Position numbers and translations under genes: made by a program. The notes under the pieces are model-generated. The model did not search any database and had not been told where the DNA came from. It saw only the letters and a program-made list of their open reading frames with translations. This document shows, in pieces, positions 50,576 through 60,620 of a stretch of DNA of 64,000 bases (its first letter is position 1; every line of letters begins with the position of its first letter). Source of the stretch: Streptomyces sp. ICC1 (GTDB taxonomy: Bacteria > Actinomycetota > Actinomycetes > Streptomycetales > Streptomycetaceae); NCBI RefSeq assembly GCF_003287935.1, contig NZ_CP030287.1, positions 744,001-808,000 on the forward strand, given 5' to 3'.

Positions 50576-51960
50576 CCAACACCGCGACCCTCGCGGACCT
50601 GGACCCGGCCACCATCAGCGACATGCTGAAGGTGGCCGGGGCTCCCGGTTACGCACGCTGGGAAGACCAGATCCACCGAACGGGCGGCTGCTCCGACCCG
50701 ATCCACATCACCGGCTGGACCCTCGCCAAGGACAAGGCGTCCGGCGAGATCCTGCACCACTACTCCACTGAGAACGAACCCGGCGCCCGCCTCCGCATTG
50801 CCTGCGGCAACCGCCGCGCCTCCCGCTGCCCCGCATGCGCCTGGACCTACGCCGGAGACACCTACCACCTGATCCGCGCCGGACTAGCCGGAGACGACCG
50901 CCGAGACATCCCCGCCACCGTCCGCGAACACCCCCGCGTCTTCGCCACCCTCACCGCCCCCTCCTTCGGTCCGGTCCACAACCGCCCCGCCGGCCGCCCC
51001 TGCCGCTGCGGCAAGCACCACCAAGAGGACGCCTCCGAACTCGGCACCGCCCTCGACCCGAACAACTACGACTACGCCGCCGCCGTCCTCTTCAACAACC
51101 ACGCCAGCGGCCTGTGGGCACGCTTCGCCAACCGGCTCCGGCGGGAGATCGCCATCCGGGCCGGCCTCACGCGGCGCGAGCTCTCCGACGTCTGCCGGGT
51201 CTCCTTCGGCAAGGTCGCTGAGTTCCAGAGGCGCGGGGCGATCCACTTCCATGCCGTGATCCGCCTCGACGGACACGACGGGCCGGACTCCCCTCCGCCC
51301 TCCTGGGCCAGCACCCACCTGCTGACGGAAGCCATCCGAGCCGCCGCCGCCCACACGTACACCTCGATCACCGTCCCGGCCGCCGCAGACCAGCCCGCCC
51401 GCACCTTCCGCTGGGGGACCCAGCTCGACGTACGCCCCATCAAGGCCTTCGGGGACGGCTCCGACATCACCGAACAGGCGGTCGCCTCGTACGTCGCCAA
51501 GTACGCCACCAAGGCAGCCGAGAACACCGGCACCCTCGACCGCCGCATCGGCAACCGTGAGGCCCTGGTCCTCCTCGACGTCCCCGACCACACCGCCCGC
51601 CTGATCGGTGCCTGCCTCGACCTCGACCCGCTCTACCCGGACCGCCGCCTCGCCGCCTGGTCCCACATGCTCGGCTTCCGCGGCCACTTCTCCACCAAGT
51701 CCCGCCAGTACTCCACCACCCTCAGCGCCCTCCGACAGACCCGCGCCGACTACCGCGCCGCCCAAGAACGCGAAGCCCGCGGCCTCACCGACGCCGAGCC
51801 GGACACCGTGCTCGTCCTCGCCTCCTGGCAGTACGCCGGCCACGGCCACAGCCCCGGCGAGTCCGTCCTCGCCGCCACCATCGCCCGCGGCATCCAACTC
51901 AACCGCCAGACCGCCCGCGAAGCCCTGCACGAGCAACTCGCACCGGAGGGAACGGCATGA
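50572..51960 (+). CDS. RepSA-like rolling-circle replication initiator
   Basis: 462 residues from GTG 50572. A Cys-rich N-terminal part (CGNRRASRCPACAWTYAGD; RPCRCGKHH) looks zinc-binding. The HUH-type motif is RRGAIHFHAVIRLDG (HFH), and the candidate catalytic Tyr is in VASYVAKYATK. AICE Rep proteins make the excised circle replicate so that both donor and recipient keep a copy. It ends four bases into xis. Confidence 0.92.
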   Translation: MTNTATLADLDPATISDMLKVAGAPGYARWEDQIHRTGGCSDPIHITGWTLAKDKASGEILHHYSTENEPGARLRIACGNRRASRCPACAWTYAGDTYHLIRAGLAGDDRRDIPATVREHPRVFATLTAPSFGPVHNRPAGRPCRCGKHHQEDASELGTALDPNNYDYAAAVLFNNHASGLWARFANRLRREIAIRAGLTRRELSDVCRVSFGKVAEFQRRGAIHFHAVIRLDGHDGPDSPPPSWASTHLLTEAIRAAAAHTYTSITVPAAADQPARTFRWGTQLDVRPIKAFGDGSDITEQAVASYVAKYATKAAENTGTLDRRIGNREALVLLDVPDHTARLIGACLDLDPLYPDRRLAAWSHMLGFRGHFSTKSRQYSTTLSALRQTRADYRAAQEREARGLTDAEPDTVLVLASWQYAGHGHSPGESVLAATIARGIQLNRQTAREALHEQLAPEGTA

Positions 51961-52163
51961 CCACGACCGTGCTCCAGCCCAAGTGGCACACGACCGCCGA
52001 GGTCGCGACCCTGCTCCACTTCGGCCTGTCCAAGACCAAGATGCTCGTGCTGACCGGGGAGATCCGGTCGGTGAAGATCGGCCGCAACCGCCGCATCCTC
52101 CCGGCCTGGGTGGACGAGTACGTCGAGCGCATCACCGCCAGCGAGGAGGGGTGGGCGGCATGA
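51957..52163 (+). CDS. xis: Excisionase (Xis), MerR/HTH-17-like
   Basis: 68 residues. A winged-helix excisionase-type domain WHTTAEVATLLHFGLSKTKM, then TGEIRSVKIGRNRRILPAWV, ending in an acidic tail. The start overlaps the rep stop (ATGA) and the stop overlaps the int start (ATGA), giving a rep-xis-int coupled block, as in pSAM2-type elements. Confidence 0.9.
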   Translation: MTTTVLQPKWHTTAEVATLLHFGLSKTKMLVLTGEIRSVKIGRNRRILPAWVDEYVERITASEEGWAA

Positions 52164-53389
52164 GCGGCAAGCGCGGCAACGGCGAGGGCTCGATCTACCC
52201 CTACAAGAACGGCTACGCCGCCTACGTCTGGGTGACCAAGCCGGACGGCAAGCGCGCCCGGAAGTACGCCTACGGCAAGACCCGCGAGGAGGTCCACGAG
52301 AAGTGGCTCAACTTGCACGCGGAGGCGAAGAAGGGGCCCGTCGCGACTCGGCACCGGACGCTCGCCGCCTTCCTCTCGTACTGGCTCGACTCGATCGTCA
52401 AGCCCAATCTGGCGCCGCTGTCGTACGTGTCGTACGAGGGCTATGTGCGGCTCTACATCGCCCCGCACCTCGGCACGAAGCGGCTGGACAAGCTGACCGT
52501 CCGGGACGTCCGCGAGTGGCTGACCAAGCTGTCGGCCATCTGCCAGTGCTGTGCTCAGGGCAAGGACGCGAAGCGCGCCACCGCAAGACGGCGGTGCTGT
52601 GCCATCGGGGAGTGCTGCGAGTCGTACCCGTCCCGGCGCGTGATCCAGGGCTCGCGTGATGCCCTGCGGGCCGCCCTGACGCACGCCGTCACCGAGGAGG
52701 AGATCGGCAAGAACGTCGCCTCGCTCGTGAAGGTCCCCAAGCCTCGCCGCAAGCGGATCAAGCCGTGGTCCGTGGTCGAGGCGGGCCGCTTCCTGGCCGA
52801 CGGGCTCGTCCGGGAAGATCACCTCTTTGCCGCGTGGATGCTCGTCCTGTGCCTCGGGCTGCGGCGCGGTGAGGTGCTGGGGCTGACCTGGAAGTCGATC
52901 GACTTCGACGCCGGGGAGCTCTACGTGGATCACCAGATCCAGCGGGCGGGGCGGCAGATCCTGCACCGGGAGACCAAGACCGAGGACTCAGACGACTTCC
53001 TCCCGCTGCCCTCCCTGTGCCTCAAGGCCCTGCGGATGCGGCAGGCCCAGCAGACCGGGGACCGGAAGGCGGCCGGGGAGCTGTGGCAGGACAGCCACGG
53101 CTTGGTGTTCACGACGAAGTACGGGACGCCGATCGAGCCGGGGAACCTGACGCGGATGTTCGCGCTGCGGGCCCGTCGCGCCGGTCTCCGGGTGATCCCG
53201 CTCCGGAACACCCGGCACACGTGCAGCTCGCTCCTGGTCGCGCTCAAGGTCCACCCGAAGGTGGCGCAGCGAATCCTGCGGCATTCGCAGATCGCCATGA
53301 CGATGGAGGTCTACGCCGAGGCAAGCGAGGAAGAGGTGCGGGACGCGATCGGCAAGCTGTCCGAGGCAATGGGCGGTGCCGGCGGCTGA
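52160..53389 (+). CDS. int: Tyrosine-family site-specific integrase
   Basis: 409 residues. The arm-binding N-terminus (GSIYPYKNGYAAYVWVTKPD) is followed by a core-binding domain carrying a Cys-rich insert (CQCCAQ...CCAIGECC). The catalytic domain has the first Arg in LGLRRGEVLGL, Lys in RETKTED, RHTC in box II, LRHSQIAMT, and the Tyr in TMEVYAEA. In box II the usual first His of HxxR is replaced (IPLRNTRHT). It recombines attP with the tRNA-Arg attB; the gene ends about 75 bp from attR. Confidence 0.94.
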   Translation: MSGKRGNGEGSIYPYKNGYAAYVWVTKPDGKRARKYAYGKTREEVHEKWLNLHAEAKKGPVATRHRTLAAFLSYWLDSIVKPNLAPLSYVSYEGYVRLYIAPHLGTKRLDKLTVRDVREWLTKLSAICQCCAQGKDAKRATARRRCCAIGECCESYPSRRVIQGSRDALRAALTHAVTEEEIGKNVASLVKVPKPRRKRIKPWSVVEAGRFLADGLVREDHLFAAWMLVLCLGLRRGEVLGLTWKSIDFDAGELYVDHQIQRAGRQILHRETKTEDSDDFLPLPSLCLKALRMRQAQQTGDRKAAGELWQDSHGLVFTTKYGTPIEPGNLTRMFALRARRAGLRVIPLRNTRHTCSSLLVALKVHPKVAQRILRHSQIAMTMEVYAEASEEEVRDAIGKLSEAMGGAGG

Positions 53390-53399
53390 GGGGGTTGCT

Positions 53400-53416
53400 G
53401 TACTTCGCTGCTGTAC
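53400..53416. promoter_or_regulatory. Candidate right integrase arm site
   Basis: GTACTTCGCTGCTGTAC lies 11 bp after the int stop and about 48 bp from attR. It differs by one base from the left copy at 42126. Confidence 0.6.
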
Positions 53417-53428
53417 GGCGGAAACGCC

Positions 53429-53458
53429 AGAGGGCCCGGACTTTCGTCCGGGCCCTCT
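53429..53458. terminator. AICE-supplied terminator behind tRNA-Arg and int
   Basis: A perfect 12-bp stem (AGAGGGCCCGGA and complement) with a CTTTCG loop, between int and the tRNA. It ends both units and replaces the original terminator displaced to the left flank. Confidence 0.85.
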
Positions 53459-53463
53459 GAGCT

Positions 53464-53509
53464 GCTGTGCACTCGGCAGGATTCGAACCTGCAACCTTCT
53501 GATCCGTAG
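53464..53509. repeat. attR: 46-bp direct repeat within tRNA-Arg
   Basis: Identical to 41991-42036. It restores the 3' part of the tRNA, from the anticodon loop to the discriminator. Confidence 0.95.
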
Positions 53510-53540
53510 TCAGATGCTCTATCCGTTAAGCTACGAGTGC
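53468..53540 (-). tRNA. tRNA-Arg(ACG), AICE integration site
   Basis: A 73-nt cloverleaf with acceptor GCACTCG/CGAGTGC and A discriminator, anticodon loop CTACGGA (ACG; A34 to I by TadA), T-arm GCAGGTTCGAATCCTGC. The 5' half is chromosomal and the 3' half comes from the element's attP. No CCA is encoded. Confidence 0.96.
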
Positions 53541-53751
53541 TTGGCTGGCCGGGGTTTTGCGCCCCGTTGGCCTTGCGAGAACAACAATACATGGACCTCG
53601 CCGGGACGCGAAATCCATTAGCTCCACCCATGCTGACCTGCGGAAACGGCCTGGAAGAAGATCATCCGGTTGGCCTCGGGGCGCGGTCGGCGCGAGCCGT
53701 CATGGGCAGATCGCGCCACCGACCCGCAGCGCATCGGACCCCGAACGCACC

Positions 53752-53781
53752 GAAGCCCCGGTCCGCAAGGACCGGGGCTTC
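53752..53781 (-). terminator. tRNA-Ser(GCT) terminator
   Basis: A perfect 13-bp stem (GAAGCCCCGGTCC and complement) with a GCAA loop, just downstream of the minus-strand tRNA. Confidence 0.85.
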
Positions 53782-53789
53782 GTGAAGTG

Positions 53790-53880
53790 CGGAGGCGGAG
53801 GGATTTGAACCCTCGATGGGGGGTAAGCCCCAAACCGCATTAGCAGTGCGGCGCCATAGACCGGACTAGGCGACGCCTCC
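53790..53880 (-). tRNA. tRNA-Ser(GCT)
   Basis: A 91-nt class-II tRNA with acceptor GGAGGCG/CGCCTCC and G discriminator, anticodon loop CTGCTAA (GCT), a long variable arm, and T-loop GGTTCAAATCC. Confidence 0.95.
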
Positions 53881-54065
53881 AGCACACCCTCGCGTACGAA
53901 GGTGCGTGCAGATGATGACACAGGCCAGGGGCCGGTCACCAATCCGCTCCCACGGTACAAGGAGGGCGGCCCGCAGGGCAAAGCCTTAAGCCTTCTCAGC
54001 ACGCAACGTCGGAGGCCGCCCGTCGTTGGTCTGTCGTACGACGTACGGACGACCTGGAGTGCCCC

Positions 54066-54494
54066 ATGCTGCGTCTCGCCGCTTTCGCCGTCACCTCCGC
54101 CCTGGCTGCCGCGGCGGCGGGGCCCCTGCCCCCGCTGCCGCCCCTGGGGCGGCTGCTGGCGGCTCCCGACCGGCTCACCATCACCATCTCCGACACCGGC
54201 AACCCCCGGGCGGACGGCGAGTACCGGCTCGAGTGCGACCCGGTCGGCGGGAACCACCCCCGGGCCCGGGACGCCTGCGTCCGACTCGAAGCCCTCGCCC
54301 GCGAGGGCAAGGACCCGTTCGCCCCCGTGTCCAAGCGGCAGCTCTGCACCATGGTCGACGGCGGCCGGGCCACCGCCCGGATCACCGGAACCTGGCACGG
54401 CCACAGGGTCGATTCCGAGTTCCGCAGGACGGACGGATGCGAGATCAGCCGGTGGAACGAGTTGGAACCTGTGCTTCCGCGTGGGCGTTCCTGA
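54066..54494 (+). CDS. SSI-family subtilisin inhibitor-like protein
   Basis: A 142-residue secreted inhibitor. After a hydrophobic signal (MLRLAAFAVTSALAAAAAG) comes the SSI domain with four Cys (LECDP, RDAC, LCTMVDGG, DGCEISRW) in the family spacing, plus GTWHGHRVDSEF. By alignment with SSI, the reactive P1 residue would be Met in CTMV. SSIs block extracellular serine proteases and act around aerial growth. The C-terminus after the last Cys is short (about 18 residues), with PVLPRGRS. Confidence 0.88.
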   Translation: MLRLAAFAVTSALAAAAAGPLPPLPPLGRLLAAPDRLTITISDTGNPRADGEYRLECDPVGGNHPRARDACVRLEALAREGKDPFAPVSKRQLCTMVDGGRATARITGTWHGHRVDSEFRRTDGCEISRWNELEPVLPRGRS

Positions 54495-54613
54495 CCTGGG
54501 AGGATGCGGCAATCACGCGGCATCCGCGGAACATCGGCCCTCCCACCGGGGGCCCGTGCCCTTAGACTCCTCCCGTGACATGCCGGTAGTTGTGGTCAGG
54601 GAGGAAGCTCGTC

Positions 54614-57600
54614 GTGAGCAGCAGGCCATCCCGAGGCGCTGCTCGCCTCGCAGCAATACTCGACGCTCTTCCGGACGCGCTGTTGCTCGTCAACGCCAAC
54701 GGCACGGTCGTCAACGCGAATTCGATCGCCCTCGAGGTCATGGAGAGCCCCGGCACCGGGCTCGTCGGCCGGGGCGTACTCGACCTCCTGCCCGAATTCG
54801 ACTCCAAGCTGATCCCCGGCTCCATGCGGCGGCCCGGTGAGGACGAAGGCGGCCGGGCGCGCCCCAAGCGGATGGTGGCGCGCCGAACCGACGGCAGCGA
54901 GTTCCCCGTCGAGGTCACCGCAGCCCACCTCGACGGCCGCGACGCCTACCGCGAGCCGCAGCCCTCGTACACCGGCGACGAGCTGCTGATGCTCGTCGTA
55001 CGGGACCTCTCGCAGACCGTGGACACCGAGGCCGAGCTGGCCCGCTCCCAGCGGCAGACCGAGATGATCCTGCGCGCCGCCGCCGAGGGCGTCGTCGGCA
55101 CGGACACCGACGGCCGGGTCGTGCTGGTCAATCCGGCCGCGGCGCAGATCCTCGGCTACCGCGCCACCGACCTCGGCAACCGCGAGCTGCACGGGCTGGT
55201 CCAGCACTCGCGCGCCGACGGCTCGCCGTTCCCCTTCGAGGAGTCCCCGCTCGCCGACACGCTGCGCAGCGGGCGCAAGCACCGGGTCCGCGGCCAGGTG
55301 CTGTGGAACAAGGCCGGGCAGCCCGTCGCCGTCGACCTCACCACCTCGCCCGTACGGGACGGGGAGCAGCTCGTCGGCGCCGTCATGACCTTCACCGACC
55401 GGCGCTCCTACGACGCGCTGGCCGCGCGCCACGCCCAGCTGCTGTCCGTGCTCGAGGACTCCCTGCGCGGACCGCTGGAGGAACTGCGCGGGGAGCTGGC
55501 CACGCTGGCCGCCGACGACGCGGGACAGCTGTGGCCCGAGGCCAACCAGCTGCTGCACCACCTGGCCGCCGGCTACTCCCGGATGACCACGCTCGTCGAC
55601 AACGTGCTCGGCTTCCAGCGTCTGGACGCGGGCGGCGACAAGCTCAACAAGAAGAAGGTCCTGATCGACGGGGTCGTCGCGGCCGGCGTCGACGGCGCGG
55701 TCGAGCTGATCGGCCCCGGGCGGGCGCAGTTCGCCGTGCACGCCCCGACCATCGAGGCCGAGGTGGACGCCGAGCGGATCGCGACCGCCCTCGCGCACCT
55801 GGTCGCGGACGTCGCCGGGGTGGACGCCACCGGCAAGACCCGCCAGGGCAGCGGGTACATGGACTCGACGATCGTAGTGGCCGCCGCGCAGCGCGGTGAC
55901 GTCGTACGGATCGAGGTGCGCGGGCCGTACGAGGGCGGCAACCCGGTGCACGAGCCGATCGTGCGGGGCATCGTGGCCGCGCACGGCGGTGTGCTGCAGA
56001 CCGTGGAGGTGCCGGGCGCGCCCGGCGGGGCGTACGTGCTGGAGCTGCCGCTGGGTGCGGGGGCCGGGACGGTCACCCTGCCCGAGCCGGTGCCGGCGGC
56101 GGAGCGGGAACCGGGCACCGAGGGCGGTCCGGGGCAGGTCTCCGGCGGTCGGCGGGCCCGGCGCGGCGTGGACGCCTTCCTCGACGACGCGGACGCGGGC
56201 CCCGGCGGGGACGCCTCCGGCGCGGGCCGGGCCGCGGCCGCGGAACCGGCGGTCGACGGCGGGGCCGCGCTCGCGCTGCCTTCCGGGCGGCGCCGGGGCG
56301 GCGAGGCCGGTCCGGGCGACGGCGGTCCCGCGGAGCTCGCGCAGTCCCCGGTCAACCCTGCGGGCCTGGGCGGCCCCGGATCGGGCCCCGGTACGGGTCC
56401 CGGCTCAGGCCTCGGTACGAGTCCCGGCGCGGCCCCCGGCACGGTCACCGGCACCGGACGCCGCCGCGGCCAGAACGGCGACGGCGGCAGCGACAACCGC
56501 GTCGACAGCGGTCCCGGGCGGCCCGTGCCCCCGCAGGGCACCGCCATGCCCGCGCTTCCGCCCATGCCCGTGGGCCCCATGCCCGTGCCCCCGGTCCCCG
56601 TGCTGCCGGTTCCGCTGACCGAGCACCCCGCCGGGCGGCGACGTGCCCTGGGCGCGGCGGGGCCGGCGCAGCCCGGCGGTCCCGTGCAACCCGGCGGTCC
56701 GGTACATCCCGGGGGTCCCGTGCAACCCGGCGGTCCGGTTCGTCCCGGCGGTCCCGTGCAAGCCGGCGGGCCCGTGCCCGCGGCCGGGTTCGCGGCCCCC
56801 GCCGCGCAGCGGCCCATCGCTCCCGAGGGCGGTTTCGCGCTGCCCGCCGGCCCGACCGCGGTCCCGGCGGCGCAGCCCCCGCAGCCACCCGCCATGGCCG
56901 GTCCCGTCCCCGCTCCCGGCGACGCCGACGGCGAAGGCCCGGGCGGGCGTCGTGGGCGACGGGTGCTGGGCGCGCCCCCCGCCGAGGCCGAAGCCCCCGC
57001 CGGGCAGGCCGACGCGGGCGCGCAGGGCCTCGTAGACCCCGAGACGCACCCCACCGGGCGGCGCCGTGCGCTGCCCGCCACTCCGGCCTGGCCCGTTCCC
57101 TCGGCGCGCACCGCGCCGGAGGAGGAGGCCGCCGGGCAGATCGCCGTGCCCGGGGCCCGGCAGCCGCAGGACACCCCGGCGGAGTCCGCCGGGGCGCCGA
57201 TCAGCGTGCGCGCGCTGGGCGCCCTCGGCCAGGGCACCTCCTCGACCGACACCAACGGCTCCGGCCGCCGCCGGCGCCTCGCGGAGCCCGCGCCCCAGGG
57301 CCGCGCCTTCGCCATAGGAGCCCCCGAGGCGGGCTCCGCCGAGGGCCCCGAGCCGCTGGACGGCCCCGGCGGGGCCGTCGAGGTGGTCAACCGGCCCGTG
57401 CCGGCTCCGGTGGACGACGAGCTGCCGCCCGAGCCGCTGGACAACCCGCGCCGGCTCCTGGTGTGGCCCGCTCCCGACGTGCAGACGCAGGCCGCGCTCA
57501 GCGACCGCGGCTACCGCCCGGTGATCGTGCACTCCCGCGAGGAGGTCGACGCGCAGATCGCGGCGTTCCCGGCCGCGCTGTTCGTGGACCCGCTGACCGG

Positions 57601-58147
57601 GCCGATCACCCGGACCGCCCTGCAATCGCTGCGCCAGGCCGCGGTGGCCGCCGAGGTCCCCGTGCTGGTCACGGCCGGGCTGGGGCACGCCACGCGCGAA
57701 GCCGCGTACGGCGCCGATCCGGCCGTCCTGCTCAAGGCGCTCGCGCCGCGCGACAGCGATCAGCACCCCTCTCGGGTGCTGCTGATCGAGGAGCACGACG
57801 AGATCGCGACCGCGCTGACCGCCGCCCTGGAGCGGCGCGGCATGCAGGTCGCGCGCGCCGACGCCGACACGGACGCCGTGGAGCTGGCGACGCGGATGCG
57901 GCCCAACCTGGTGGTGATGGACCTGATGCAGGTGCGCCGCCGCCGGGCCGGGATCGTGGACTGGCTGCGCGCCAACGGGCGGCTGAACCACACCCCGCTG
58001 GTCGTCTACACGGCCATGGGGATCGATCCGGCCGAACTGCCGCGACTGGCCTCGGGCGAGAGCGTGCTCTTCCTCGCCGAGCGGTCCACCACGCCCGATG
58101 TGCAGGGCCGCATCGTGGACCTGCTGGCCAAGATCGGCACCAACTAG
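54614..58147 (+). CDS. Large PAS-domain protein with degenerate kinase core and receiver-like tail
   Basis: 1177 residues from GTG 54614 (GGGAGGAA upstream). PAS 1 (about 10-130) and PAS 2 (about 145-265) lead to a HisKA/HATPase-like core (about 270-480). Its H-box reads LEDSLRGPLEELRG, with no phospho-His, and its N-box lacks Asn, so kinase activity is doubtful. A disordered Pro/Gly/Ala linker of about 450 residues carries GRRRAL-type motifs and six PGGPV-x-x repeats. The C-terminus has two receiver-like domains: one degenerate, and one with VLLIEEHDE and VVMDLMQ. It is probably a scaffold or signalling hub. Confidence 0.85.
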   Translation: MSSRPSRGAARLAAILDALPDALLLVNANGTVVNANSIALEVMESPGTGLVGRGVLDLLPEFDSKLIPGSMRRPGEDEGGRARPKRMVARRTDGSEFPVEVTAAHLDGRDAYREPQPSYTGDELLMLVVRDLSQTVDTEAELARSQRQTEMILRAAAEGVVGTDTDGRVVLVNPAAAQILGYRATDLGNRELHGLVQHSRADGSPFPFEESPLADTLRSGRKHRVRGQVLWNKAGQPVAVDLTTSPVRDGEQLVGAVMTFTDRRSYDALAARHAQLLSVLEDSLRGPLEELRGELATLAADDAGQLWPEANQLLHHLAAGYSRMTTLVDNVLGFQRLDAGGDKLNKKKVLIDGVVAAGVDGAVELIGPGRAQFAVHAPTIEAEVDAERIATALAHLVADVAGVDATGKTRQGSGYMDSTIVVAAAQRGDVVRIEVRGPYEGGNPVHEPIVRGIVAAHGGVLQTVEVPGAPGGAYVLELPLGAGAGTVTLPEPVPAAEREPGTEGGPGQVSGGRRARRGVDAFLDDADAGPGGDASGAGRAAAAEPAVDGGAALALPSGRRRGGEAGPGDGGPAELAQSPVNPAGLGGPGSGPGTGPGSGLGTSPGAAPGTVTGTGRRRGQNGDGGSDNRVDSGPGRPVPPQGTAMPALPPMPVGPMPVPPVPVLPVPLTEHPAGRRRALGAAGPAQPGGPVQPGGPVHPGGPVQPGGPVRPGGPVQAGGPVPAAGFAAPAAQRPIAPEGGFALPAGPTAVPAAQPPQPPAMAGPVPAPGDADGEGPGGRRGRRVLGAPPAEAEAPAGQADAGAQGLVDPETHPTGRRRALPATPAWPVPSARTAPEEEAAGQIAVPGARQPQDTPAESAGAPISVRALGALGQGTSSTDTNGSGRRRRLAEPAPQGRAFAIGAPEAGSAEGPEPLDGPGGAVEVVNRPVPAPVDDELPPEPLDNPRRLLVWPAPDVQTQAALSDRGYRPVIVHSREEVDAQIAAFPAALFVDPLTGPITRTALQSLRQAAVAAEVPVLVTAGLGHATREAAYGADPAVLLKALAPRDSDQHPSRVLLIEEHDEIATALTAALERRGMQVARADADTDAVELATRMRPNLVVMDLMQVRRRRAGIVDWLRANGRLNHTPLVVYTAMGIDPAELPRLASGESVLFLAERSTTPDVQGRIVDLLAKIGTN

Positions 58148-58160
58148 TCATTCTGGCGGC

Positions 58161-58739
58161 ATGGCCGTCATCGACACGAGTGAGCAGACCGTCCCGGAAG
58201 ACAGCGGGGAGGTCAGCCTGCTGATCGCCCGCCAGGTGGAGCCGGGGCACGAGGAGAACTTCGAGGCCTGGGCCCACGGCATCCTGGAGACGGCCGCGAC
58301 CTTCCCCGACCACCTGGGCTACGGGCTGTTCCGCCCGGCCAGGGAGGGCGGTCCGTGGTTCCTCGTGCACCGCTTCCGCGACCACGCGGCCTTCCAGCGG
58401 TGGCAGGACTCCGCCGAGCGCGCCGAGTGGTTCTCCAACTGCCTCGGCCACCACCACACCGAGATAGCCCGGCGCGAACTGCACGGCATGGAGACGTGGT
58501 TCGCGAAGCCGGGTACGGCCCGGCCCGCGCCGCCGCGCTGGAAGATGGCGATCAGCTCCGGGCTGGCCATCTTCCCGATCTCGCTCGCGGGCAACGCGCT
58601 GCTCGGGCCGTACCTGGTGAACCTGCACTTCGTGTTGCGGACGGCCGCCTTCGCCGTCGTCTTCAGCACCCTGATGACCTACGTGGCCATGCCCGCGATC
58701 AGCAAGCTGCTGCGGCCCTGGCTCACGCGGGGCCAGTAG
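58161..58739 (+). CDS. ABM-domain protein with C-terminal membrane helices
   Basis: 192 residues. The ABM ferredoxin-like domain (about 17-115) has SLLIARQVEPGHEENFEAWA, PDHLGYGLFRP, WFLVHRFRDHAAFQRWQDSA. Two membrane helices follow (about 132-152, 158-180; FPISLAGNALLGPYLVNLHF). This combined form is known in Streptomyces; the function is unknown. It starts 13 bp after the large PAS protein and is probably co-transcribed. Confidence 0.85.
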   Translation: MAVIDTSEQTVPEDSGEVSLLIARQVEPGHEENFEAWAHGILETAATFPDHLGYGLFRPAREGGPWFLVHRFRDHAAFQRWQDSAERAEWFSNCLGHHHTEIARRELHGMETWFAKPGTARPAPPRWKMAISSGLAIFPISLAGNALLGPYLVNLHFVLRTAAFAVVFSTLMTYVAMPAISKLLRPWLTRGQ

Positions 58740-58751
58740 CCCCCGAGGGGG

Positions 58752-60401
<1,650 letters not shown>

Positions 60402-60538
60402 AGCGTCCTCCCGGTGAGCGCTGCGGCGCTGCGGCGGCTACGGATGCTGCCGATTCTGCGCACGTACCGGTCGGCATGTCACTACCCAGCGGTAGAAACA
60501 GCGGGAGAAAGAGCCCGGAGAGCCCGGATGAGCCCCGA

Positions 60539-60554
60539 TGTTTCACGTGAAACA
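60539..60554. other. parS site 1
   Basis: TGTTTCACGTGAAACA, part of a 28-bp perfect palindrome from 60533 to 60560 (outer arms CCCCGA/TCGGGG). It is a ParB consensus site in the intergenic gap. Confidence 0.9.
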
Positions 60555-60620
60555 TCGGGGCGGCGGGACCCGGCTCAGCGTTTCACGTGAAACATCGGGG
60601 TGGCGGGACTCGGCTCAGCG
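60541..60620. repeat. 40-bp tandem duplication carrying parS and an ECF-gene 3' end
   Basis: Units 60541-60580 and 60581-60620 agree at 38 of 40 positions. Each contains the parS core and the GGCTCAGCG that holds the sigma-gene stop; the second copy is the functional stop. Confidence 0.9.
60579..60594. other. parS site 2
   Basis: CGTTTCACGTGAAACA: a perfect 14-bp parS core with one outer base changed, 40 bp from site 1 and 21 bp from the end of the ECF sigma gene. Confidence 0.85.

Larger units (their letters stand above)
41991..53509. mobile_element. AICE (actinomycete integrative and conjugative element) in tRNA-Arg(ACG)
   Basis: An 11.5-kb element bounded by a 46-bp perfect direct repeat derived from the 3' half of tRNA-Arg. 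The intact tRNA is at the right end, with int and xis adjacent. Gene content is typical: tyrosine integrase, HTH excisionase, HUH-type Rep, FtsK-like Tra ATPase, a cluster of small Spd-like proteins, an SCO3933-like protein, and GntR and XRE regulators. Left-end genes (zinc-ribbon membrane protein and NERD protein) look like cargo and have lower GC in part. Excision would give a circle of 11,473 bp. All core genes look intact, so the element may be functional. Confidence 0.95.

Noticed and set aside
56640..56780. Tandem repeats in the PAS gene as a mobile repeat
   Set aside because: The repeat is in frame and encodes PGGPV-x-x units, so it is a protein linker repeat.
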